7,463 nucleotides of DNA from Balneolia bacterium (lineage in GTDB: Bacteria; Bacteroidota; Rhodothermia; Balneolales; Cyclonatronaceae), in assembly GCA_003566395.1 (NCBI GenBank), contig PXDL01000512.1, positions 1 through 7,463 of the forward strand, written 5' to 3'. Under the pieces are notes generated by a model, which saw nothing but the letters and a program-made list of their open reading frames with translations, was not told the origin of the DNA and searched no databases. A program made the translations under genes and the position numbers. How positions within the stretch are numbered: the first letter of the stretch is position 1; every line of letters begins with the position of its first letter. Positions 1 through 5,648 of the stretch are shown piece by piece.

Positions 1-2
1 AA

Positions 3-104
3 ATAGCCGACAAGTTCAATACCACTCCGGGCAATGTCTGGACACGCAAACACAGAATCGGTCAAAAACTTTTGGGATGTATAACGAAGCTCAGGCAAGC
101 GTAA
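3..104 (+). CDS. C-terminal end of an ECF-type RNA polymerase sigma factor (partial)
   Basis: An open frame enters from the left edge and ends at a TAA at 102-104, giving 33 residues that begin IADKFNTTPGNVWTRKHR and end KLRQA. The pattern IAxKxxTTPGNVxxRxHRxxxKL matches the recognition helix of sigma-70 region 4 in ECF sigma factors. In that helix-turn-helix the segment after the TTPG turn contacts the -35 element of the promoter. Only the end of the gene is present, so region 2 cannot be checked. The next gene downstream encodes a membrane protein with an anti-sigma-like N-terminus, which fits a sigma factor followed by its regulator. A different LuxR/region-4-like helix-turn-helix protein is possible but less likely. 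Confidence 0.66.
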   Translation: MADKFNTTPGNVWTRKHRIGQKLLGCITKLRQA

Positions 105-161
105 CAGCCGACAAAGGAATCGTTTGCAGATTAAATAAAAAAAAATGTAAGGTTTCGGGTT

Positions 162-182
162 TTCGGTACTCTTAGTACCGAA
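162..182. repeat. Perfect 9-bp hairpin between the sigma-factor tail and the TPR gene
   Basis: TTCGGTACT at 162-170 is the exact reverse complement of AGTACCGAA at 174-182, with a 3-nt CTT loop. It lies 57 bp after the stop of the sigma-factor fragment and 124 bp before the next start. No T-tract follows it on the plus strand. On the minus strand the run of nine T (complement of 137-145) lies too far from the stem for a classical terminator. It may be a weak terminator, an attenuator or an operator for a dimeric regulator; the sequence does not decide. Confidence 0.5.
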
Positions 183-306
183 GTTAATCGCACTTTCAGA
201 ACCGGAGACAGGATAAACACAACCGATTCACCGACAGTTACAAAGGGTACATGACGCGGTTGCAGAACATTATCAGATTCGTATTTACCGTTAGATTTTT
301 TTGAGT

Positions 307-1158
307 ATGAGCCAGAATGACAATAACAAAAGGGATATCCGGGCCGAAGAGCTGATCAGGAATTACCTGAGCGGCAAGCTTACAGGGCAGGAGCAGGACG
401 AACTTTGGGCGCTGATGGTCGAGCATCCCGATTATTTTGAACATCTGAAGCTGAATCAGGGGCTTCAAAAATTGTCAGCAGCAGGAGAGTTGGAAAATAT
501 ACGGTCGGAATCAGGGGATGAAGAGAGTACGGACGATGAGTCCAATATCAGGCAGCTGTTTAGCAACAATTATACCGCATGGGTTATTGCCGCCGCCGCC
601 GTGCTCGCTCTGGTGATTGGCTTGAATGTGCTAAGAGTCAGCAGCCCGGACAGTGCCCGTGACATGTTTGCACTTTCTCCGGATGACTCCCCGCTGATCG
701 GCTCAATCGACCTGTTGTATTACGAATCTATTGAAGCCTACCGGGATGAACTCTCTGAAGACCCCTTCGTCCGCCAATTTGATGAAAGCCTGCTTGCGGC
801 ATTTTCAGGAGAGTATGATGAAGCCCTTCGTATTTATACAGACTTGATTCGTACGTACCCGGAGCATGAACGTATCCACATGGCTTACCTGAACTCAGGT
901 ATCATCCATTACAACCGGGAAGAGTTTGAACAGGCTTCCGGTTATTTTGAGAATGCGCTCGGATACGCCGCTGAAGATGCCGACTTTCAGGAAAAAACAA
1001 ACTGGTTCCTGGCCAATTCCAAACTCCGGCTGGGTGAACTGGAAGAGGCCCTTGAAAACCTGTACGTGGTTGTACAGTATGAGGGCACTTTCATGCAGGA
1101 AGCACATCAGCTTATTCGTACGATTGAGCCGTACGTGGTGCCCGGTGCAATTCCCTGA
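307..1158 (+). CDS. Single-pass membrane TPR protein with anti-sigma-like N-terminus
   Basis: No named family is recognised. Numbering from the ATG at 307 (283 aa), residues 12-60 form a charged, helical region (LIRNYLSGKLTGQEQDELWALM) resembling the N-terminal ASD-like region of FecR-type and other membrane anti-sigma factors, where the motif 'YLSGxLxxxExxEL' is common. An acidic linker follows (about 64-80), then one hydrophobic segment at about 90-110 (WVIAAAAVLALVIGLNVL). Outside the membrane, residues 157-258 show three TPR-like helix pairs, with features such as AAFSGEYDEALRIY, YNREEFEQASGYFENAL and LRLGELEEALENL. TPR units usually mediate protein-protein contacts. It follows a sigma-factor gene, so a role in sensing or holding the sigma factor at the membrane is plausible but inferred. 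A TTG at 301, two codons earlier, is an alternative start, and a TAG at 292-294 closes the frame above it. There is no Shine-Dalgarno sequence. Confidence 0.85.
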   Translation: MSQNDNNKRDIRAEELIRNYLSGKLTGQEQDELWALMVEHPDYFEHLKLNQGLQKLSAAGELENIRSESGDEESTDDESNIRQLFSNNYTAWVIAAAAVLALVIGLNVLRVSSPDSARDMFALSPDDSPLIGSIDLLYYESIEAYRDELSEDPFVRQFDESLLAAFSGEYDEALRIYTDLIRTYPEHERIHMAYLNSGIIHYNREEFEQASGYFENALGYAAEDADFQEKTNWFLANSKLRLGELEEALENLYVVVQYEGTFMQEAHQLIRTIEPYVVPGAIP

Positions 1159-1193
1159 AGCATTCATTTGAATTAATCAGGCACTTTGTTATC

Positions 1194-1245
1194 GTTAAAG
1201 GAATTTCGCACCATTTTTTAAATGGGGGCGAAACTCACCTTTAAC
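1194..1245. repeat. Long imperfect hairpin between the TPR gene and ruvB
   Basis: Three nested arms pair symmetrically: GTTAAAGG (1194-1201) with CCTTTAAC (1238-1245), TTTCGC (1204-1209) with GCGAAA (1228-1233), and CCATTT (1211-1216) with AAATGG (1220-1225). Together they give 20 base pairs around a TTT loop, interrupted only by small internal loops (AA against CTCA, A against GG). No T-run follows on either strand, so it is not a standard intrinsic terminator. It sits 36 bp after the TPR gene's stop and 33 bp before the ruvB start, so it could fold in the ruvB 5' leader or at the 3' end of the TPR transcript. A REP- or MITE-like repeat unit is another possibility. Confidence 0.6.
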
Positions 1246-1277
1246 TTCTGATCAATTTACCGGTACCATCCCCTGTT

Positions 1278-2291
1278 TTGGCAAATCCCAATTTAAACGC
1301 AGAGCTGAAAGAACACTCATTTGAGCAAAGTCTGCGCCCGCTCAAACTTGATGAATTCGTAGGTCAGCAAAAAATTATCGACAACCTGTCGGTTTTCATA
1401 AAAGCCGCCCGCATGAGAGGGGAAGCGCTCGACCATGTTTTACTTTCGGGTCCGCCCGGTCTTGGAAAGACAACGCTTGCCAACGTCATCGCAAACGAGA
1501 TGAAGGTAAACCTCAGACCGACAATCGGGCCTGTTCTTGAAAAACCCGGCGACCTTGCCGGGTTACTGACGAATCTCGAAGAGGGAGACGTACTTTTTAT
1601 CGATGAAATTCATCGTCTCAATCCTGTAGTCGAAGAGTATTTGTATTCGGCTATGGAGGACTTCAAGATCGATATTGTTATAGACTCGGGTCCTAATGCG
1701 CGAAGTGTGCAAATTGAGCTGAAGCGTTTTACCCTTGTTGGGGCAACTACCCGGAAAGGACTGCTTACGGCACCGTTAAGGGCGCGTTTCGGCATTGATC
1801 TCCGGCTCGATTATTATGACACGGAATTGTTGCAGCATATTGCACATCGCACGGCCCGCATTTTAAATATCGGCCTTAGCGACAGGGGTTCATTTGAAAT
1901 AGCCCGTCGCAGCCGGGGTACGCCGCGTATTGTGAACCGCCTCATCCGACGTACACGCGATTTCGCAGAGGTGGCTTCGGAATCAGAAATTACCGATAAG
2001 TTGGCCGATAAAGCACTTAACGCTCTTGATGTGGATGCTAACGGCCTTGATGATATGGACGTCCGCATTCTGAACGTACTTACGCAGCAATACAGGGGCA
2101 AACCGGTGGGATTGAGTACGCTCGCGGTGGCTGTAAATGAGGAAAAGGGCACCATCGAAGAAGTTTATGAGCCTTTCCTGATTCAGGAGGGTTTTATACA
2201 GCGCACACCTAAAGGACGCATAGCCACGCAGAAAGCGTTTGAATATATGGGGGTAAAACCCGGAAGCGAAGATTCAGATTTGTTTTCCTGA
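1278..2291 (+). CDS. ruvB: Holliday junction branch migration ATPase RuvB
   Basis: RuvB is the hexameric AAA+ motor that, with RuvA, drives branch migration of Holliday junctions in recombination and repair in the cytoplasm before RuvC cuts them. The 337-residue product has the usual family length (E. coli is 336). The Walker A motif GPPGLGKTT is at 58-66, Walker B/DEIH at 106-112, sensor 1 GATTR at 155-159, the arginine finger in PLRARFG is R170, and the sensor 2 region RGTPRIVNRL is at 213-222. The C-terminal winged-helix DNA-binding domain runs from about 256 and contains QRTPKGR at 308-314. The start is TTG at 1278; a stop at 1242-1244 closes the frame, and no ATG or GTG lies in between, so TTG is the best choice. 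No Shine-Dalgarno sequence is visible. ruvA and ruvC are not adjacent here. The gene converges on a small membrane-protein gene 15 bp downstream. Confidence 0.98.
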   Translation: MANPNLNAELKEHSFEQSLRPLKLDEFVGQQKIIDNLSVFIKAARMRGEALDHVLLSGPPGLGKTTLANVIANEMKVNLRPTIGPVLEKPGDLAGLLTNLEEGDVLFIDEIHRLNPVVEEYLYSAMEDFKIDIVIDSGPNARSVQIELKRFTLVGATTRKGLLTAPLRARFGIDLRLDYYDTELLQHIAHRTARILNIGLSDRGSFEIARRSRGTPRIVNRLIRRTRDFAEVASESEITDKLADKALNALDVDANGLDDMDVRILNVLTQQYRGKPVGLSTLAVAVNEEKGTIEEVYEPFLIQEGFIQRTPKGRIATQKAFEYMGVKPGSEDSDLFS

Positions 2292-2306
2292 GGCAGCTTT
2301 TTCAGT

Positions 2307-2564
2307 TCAGGGTTTCAGGCGAATAAATTCCCGGTTACATTGCTTGCACTTAAACTGTCGTGTTTTCACAAGCGGATCCAGGGCTTTTAGCCAGGAAGGG
2401 CGCTTTATACGCTGAGTCGTGCAGTGTTCCTCTTTACAGTCTTTATGCCTGGCCATTGTAAAACGACGGCTGCGCCTCATCATGAACAGCATCAGATACA
2501 ATGGAAAAAGTACAGCAAAAACCAGCATTAATAGGATGATGAGCTGGGAGAGTAACGACATCAT
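2307..2564 (-). CDS. Small membrane-anchored zinc-ribbon protein, function unknown
   Basis: An 85-residue product of no recognised named family. Residues 4-28 form one very hydrophobic helix (LLSQLIILLMLVFAVLFPLY), followed by a basic stretch (RRSRRF, 30-35) that should lie in the cytoplasm by the positive-inside rule. The C-terminal half has four cysteines, C43, C48, C73 and C76 (C-x4-C, then FKCKQCNREF). The RIKRPSWL and RQFKCxxCxREF elements resemble short bacterial zinc ribbons of the type 'C..C...R.....L......R.YRC..C..RF'. Zinc binding is inferred from this spacing. The start is one of two tandem ATGs at 2559-2564. It is convergent with ruvB, 15 bp apart, and probably a single-gene unit transcribed from the gene-free region on its right. 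The composition pattern (membrane helix, basic stop-transfer, paired cysteines) argues against a chance ORF. Confidence 0.75.
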   Translation of the reverse strand: MMSLLSQLIILLMLVFAVLFPLYLMLFMMRRSRRFTMARHKDCKEEHCTTQRIKRPSWLKALDPLVKTRQFKCKQCNREFIRLKP

Positions 2565-2943
2565 AGCTTTAAAAACTTGTTAATTTAGGCCCCGGGTTTT
2601 CAATGCAACTACCTATTATACAAGATTTTCCGGTCGAAGCAAAGTATGCCTGCCGATAATCTCATCACTTTTTTGTAAATTGGCCGTCTTTAAAATGCGT
2701 CACTCATCTCGTACTCTTCGCGATGTGCAGACGCGGCGGTTTGTGTAATCGTTCGGGTTCTTTTACAGCATATACCATTGCTTAAATAGTGAAAGATTCC
2801 GAATACGTTTTCCGGCAGATAGCTTCACTACCATATAGCGGACTACGTGTTAGAAGCAGGCGCAACCCGTTGTTCCATAGCTTGTTGCCTTAATACGTTC
2901 GCAGCTTGCATCCCGATAAATCGTTTAACCCCTTTTTTTATAC
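2565..2943. other. 379-bp gene-free region upstream of metK and of the zinc-ribbon gene
   Basis: This stretch separates two divergently transcribed genes. I find no convincing ORF (the longest noticed is 17 codons from the ATG at 2695), no tRNA-like cloverleaf and no recognisable SAM-I, SAM-II or SAM-III riboswitch core. A weak stem is possible between AGG-cg-CAAC (2858-2866) and GTTG-CCT (2884-2890). A T-rich run (2933-2939) ends just before the metK ATG. It should hold promoters for both flanking genes. Confidence 0.6.
2870..2901 (+). promoter_or_regulatory. Candidate Bacteroidota-type promoter for metK
   Basis: TTG at 2870-2872 and TACGTTCG at 2894-2901 are separated by 21 bp. The known Bacteroidota primary-sigma consensus is TTTG with TAnnTTTG about 20 bp downstream, so the second box has one mismatch at a fixed position. 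It would give a leader of about 35 nt before the ATG. Such short matches occur by chance, so this is weak. Confidence 0.25.
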
Positions 2944-4101
2944 ATGAAGAAATTATTTACCTCCGAATCTGTCTCCGAAGGGCACCCCGATAAAGTAGCC
3001 GATCAGATTTCAGATTCAATTCTTGACTCCATGCTTGAGCAGGACCCCGACTCCCGGGTTGCCGTTGAAACGCTCGTAACCACCGGCCTTGCCGTTATTT
3101 CAGGGGAAGTCAGAACGAAGGCCTATGTGGATATTCAGGAAACCGTTCGAAAAACCATTCGCGAGATCGGTTACACAAAGAGTTCGTACCGTTTCGATTC
3201 CGAATCTTGCGGCGTTATTGTAACCATTCATCAGCAAAGTGACGACATCGCTATGGGTGTTGATGAAAACAAGGACAGCTCCAAGGATATGGGTGCCGGC
3301 GATCAGGGCATGATGTTCGGCTATGCCTGTAACGAAACAGATACTTATATGCCGCTGAGCATACAGCTTTCTCATGATTTGGTCCGCGAACTTGCCGCCA
3401 TCCGAAAAGAAGGTAAGTTGATGCCCTACCTCGCGCCGGACAGCAAAAGTCAGGTTACCATCGAAAATGATGCGGATGGAAACCCTAAACGGGTTCAGAC
3501 TATCGTTTTGTCCACTCAGCATGATGAGAATGTAACACAGGAGCAAATCAGGGCAGATATTCGCAAACACCTTTTTGCAAGGGTTATCCCTGAACATTTT
3601 ATGGATGATGATACTATTATGCACATCAACCCTACCGGCAAGTTTGTGATCGGCGGGCCGCATGGAGATACCGGGCTTACAGGCCGCAAAATTATTGTGG
3701 ACACGTACGGTGGTCACGGAGCTCATGGCGGTGGCGCTTTCAGCGGCAAGGATTCTACTAAAGTGGATCGTTCTGCGGCTTATGCATCGCGCCACATCGC
3801 AAAAAATATTGTTGCCGCCGGACTTGCGGAAAACTGCCTCATTCAGCTTGCCTATGCTATCGGTGTGGCCGAACCGGTTTCCGTTTCCGTAAATACGTAC
3901 GGCACGGGCAAAGTTGACGACCTTACGCTTGCCGATGCCGTTAAACGCACCTTCGACTGCACACCACGCGGGATTATTAAGCGTTTCGGGCTTAATCGTC
4001 CTATTTTCCGTCCGACTGCTGCTTACGGGCACTTCGGGCGCAACGAATTCCCGTGGGAGCAACTCGATTATACCGACGCAATTTCAAACGCCGTTTCCTG
4101 A
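2944..4101 (+). CDS. metK: S-adenosylmethionine synthetase (methionine adenosyltransferase)
   Basis: MetK joins L-methionine and ATP to form S-adenosylmethionine, releasing phosphate and pyrophosphate; the enzyme is a cytosolic homotetramer needing Mg2+ and K+. The 385-residue product matches the family length (E. coli 384). It begins KLFTSESVSEGHPDK, with the ATP-binding histidine at H14 and Mg ligand D16. The conserved GAGDQGMMFGYA is at 117-127 and the phosphate-loop-like GGGAFSGKD at 262-270, followed by KVDRSAAYASRHIAKNIVAAG. The C-terminus has the usual TAAYGHFGR and FPWE motifs (358-372). The active-site lid reads QSDDIAMGVD at 98-107, where many homologues have QSPDI. The ATG at 2944 gives the exact family N-terminus. 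The gene stands alone behind a 379-bp gap and ends in a strong terminator, so it is probably monocistronic. Confidence 0.99.
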   Translation: MKKLFTSESVSEGHPDKVADQISDSILDSMLEQDPDSRVAVETLVTTGLAVISGEVRTKAYVDIQETVRKTIREIGYTKSSYRFDSESCGVIVTIHQQSDDIAMGVDENKDSSKDMGAGDQGMMFGYACNETDTYMPLSIQLSHDLVRELAAIRKEGKLMPYLAPDSKSQVTIENDADGNPKRVQTIVLSTQHDENVTQEQIRADIRKHLFARVIPEHFMDDDTIMHINPTGKFVIGGPHGDTGLTGRKIIVDTYGGHGAHGGGAFSGKDSTKVDRSAAYASRHIAKNIVAAGLAENCLIQLAYAIGVAEPVSVSVNTYGTGKVDDLTLADAVKRTFDCTPRGIIKRFGLNRPIFRPTAAYGHFGRNEFPWEQLDYTDAISNAVS

Positions 4102-4123
4102 GCCGGAAATCGGAAGTTTTTTC

Positions 4124-4158
4124 AAAGGCATTCATCGTAAAGGTGGATGCCTTTTTTT
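4124..4158 (+). terminator. Rho-independent terminator of metK
   Basis: The stem at 4124-4136 (AAAGGCATTCATC) pairs with 4142-4154 (GGTGGATGCCTTT) across a GTAAA loop. This gives 13 continuous pairs, two of them G-T, and runs straight into a seven-T tract (4152-4158). It lies 22 bp after the metK stop, which is a textbook position. Confidence 0.92.
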
Positions 4159-4189
4159 ATCAAGTTAACTGAAAGAAGACGAACTGCCC

Positions 4190-4203
4190 GAATTCCGGAA
4201 TTC
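4190..4203. repeat. Perfect 14-bp palindrome upstream of the phosphoesterase gene
   Basis: GAATTCCGGAATTC is its own reverse complement and lies 31 bp after the metK terminator and 95 bp before the likely start of the next gene. Palindromes of this size can be operators for dimeric regulators, but no second copy is seen in the window and function is not shown. Confidence 0.35.
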
Positions 4204-4298
4204 CAATCCTGGGTCCGGTGTTAAACAAATTCGGCGCTAACCGGCAAACGGATTCTGCGGTCCGGAAGCAAGCTCTCTTTGATTGCGATGCATCACCT

Positions 4299-5606
4299 AT
4301 GAACACCTTCTTTATCTTCCTCCTTTTTTATACGCTCATGATTGCCGTCTTCGGCGGTTTTCAGTACGTCGTATTTAAAACCTATACGCGCTGGTACAAC
4401 TACAGCTTCGAGAGCGCCGGAGCAAGGCATATATGCCGCAAGATTGCCATATTTATTCTTGTAGTGGGAAACCTTTTTTTCTATTCCCGCTTCCCCCTCA
4501 ATTATACCACCCTCGACCAATCGCTGATTGTCCAGAACTTGGTGATTATACCCGGAGGTATTTACTTTGCCTTTATCTTTATACTTTTCGTCGGCAGCGT
4601 TGTGTTTTATGTGATTCGCGCGCTTGTATCGGTAAAAAGACGTGTGCAGGGGAAAGCGGCCAACGAATTAGTAGGTTCCGGTTCCGAGGTCAATAAACAA
4701 GGTTCGGGGAAAGACATTTTACCAGCGTCCGGCATCACCCGTAAACAGTTTTTGCGAACTGCCGGAGCGGTGGCTTTTACGGCACCGTTTGTCATAACCA
4801 CCGGGCTGTCGGCAGCCACGCACCGAAACTACGTCATCACAAAGAAAACACTGCTTTTTCCCGGGCTTCCTACCGGTCTTGAAGGATTGAAGCTGGTGCA
4901 CATCAGCGATATTCACTCCGGTATGTATATGAACCGGAATCAGATAAGCGAGATTTATGAAATCGTCAATTCCCTTCACCCTCAGCTTGTTGCCATAACC
5001 GGTGATCTGGTTGATACGCACAGAAGTGAAATACCGGCCGTTCGCGATACCATATCCATGCTTAAATCTGATTACGGGGTTTTCGCCTGTCCCGGAAATC
5101 ACGATCACTATGCATCTATTAGCGGATTACTCTCGGCACTGAAGGATAAACCTGCGCAAATGCTTCAGAATGATGCCGTCTCCTTCTCCATAAACAATGA
5201 GCCGGTTTCGATAATCGGAATTGATGACGCCGGTGAAGGAGGACGGAATTTCGCAGATTTTGACCGGGCCTTCTCGCAGGCTGAGCCGGATAGCTTTAAA
5301 CTGCTGCTTTCTCATCGTCCCCATATGTTCGATAAAGCCTCGGAGCATCAGGTTCAACTTACCCTCGCCGGACATACACATGGCGGACAAATCGGGTTTA
5401 ATTTTGCCGGTGCAGAGCTTTACCCTATAGATTTATTTCATACCTATTCGCGCGGGCATTATACGAAGGGTGATATGCACCACTTGTATGTAAATGTGGG
5501 GGTAGGACTGGTAGGCGCCCCGATTCGCCTTGTTCGTCCGGAAATCACCGAATTAACGTTAACTTCAAATCCGGATCGGGTTCGTTCTGAAACCCTGAAT
5601 GCTTAG
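4299..5606 (+). CDS. Membrane-tethered calcineurin-like metallophosphoesterase (YkuE/YaeI type)
   Basis: A predicted two-metal phosphoesterase. The family includes B. subtilis YkuE and E. coli YaeI, and typical activities are on phosphodiesters such as lipid precursors; the substrate here is unknown. Numbering from the ATG at 4299 (435 aa), three hydrophobic helices lie at about 2-22, 48-63 and 81-108. A basic loop and an RKQFLRTAG segment (148-156) lead into a fourth hydrophobic stretch to about 172. The catalytic domain follows with DIH (204-206), GDLVD (235-239), GNHDH (266-270), H339 in SHRP and GHTHGG (358-363), so all metal ligands are present. By the positive-inside rule this domain faces the periplasm. 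The segment before it resembles a Tat signal but has RK in place of RR. A GTG at 4218 would add 27 non-hydrophobic residues in frame; the ATG directly before the first helix is preferred. The gene follows metK's terminator and converges on the hem gene. Confidence 0.9.
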   Translation: MNTFFIFLLFYTLMIAVFGGFQYVVFKTYTRWYNYSFESAGARHICRKIAIFILVVGNLFFYSRFPLNYTTLDQSLIVQNLVIIPGGIYFAFIFILFVGSVVFYVIRALVSVKRRVQGKAANELVGSGSEVNKQGSGKDILPASGITRKQFLRTAGAVAFTAPFVITTGLSAATHRNYVITKKTLLFPGLPTGLEGLKLVHISDIHSGMYMNRNQISEIYEIVNSLHPQLVAITGDLVDTHRSEIPAVRDTISMLKSDYGVFACPGNHDHYASISGLLSALKDKPAQMLQNDAVSFSINNEPVSIIGIDDAGEGGRNFADFDRAFSQAEPDSFKLLLSHRPHMFDKASEHQVQLTLAGHTHGGQIGFNFAGAELYPIDLFHTYSRGHYTKGDMHHLYVNVGVGLVGAPIRLVRPEITELTLTSNPDRVRSETLNA

Positions 5607-5648
5607 GCTGAAACTCAGCGGAAGCTTCAGCTTTCCGTAGCTTCAGCC
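5606..5648. repeat. Inverted and direct repeats at the convergent gene ends
   Basis: GGCTGAA (5606-5612) can pair with TTCAGC (5626-5631) or with TTCAGCC (5642-5648), and AGCTTCAGC occurs twice (5623-5631 and 5639-5647). The repeats span the two stop codons of the convergent phosphoesterase and oxidase genes. A shared bidirectional terminator is possible, but there is no T-tract on either side, so this is weak. Confidence 0.25.

Noticed and set aside
2287..2311. CCTGA/TCAGG inverted repeat spanning the stops of ruvB and the zinc-ribbon gene as a shared terminator.
   Set aside because: Only five pairs around a 15-nt loop and no proper T-run after the stem; too weak to call.
2695..2748. A 17-codon ORF (ATG CGT CAC ... 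GTG TAA) in the metK upstream region, rich in arginine, as a possible leader peptide.
   Set aside because: It contains no methionine codons beyond the start, lies about 200 bp from metK and has no adjacent attenuator hairpin. An ORF this short is expected by chance.
3100..4062. A 320-codon open frame on the minus strand inside metK.
   Set aside because: It lies antisense to a fully conserved metK, resembles no protein family, and is explained by codon bias on the real coding strand.
4218..4298. A GTG-initiated 27-residue N-terminal extension of the metallophosphoesterase.
   Set aside because: The extension is polar and unlike family N-termini, and the ATG at 4299 directly precedes the first membrane helix.
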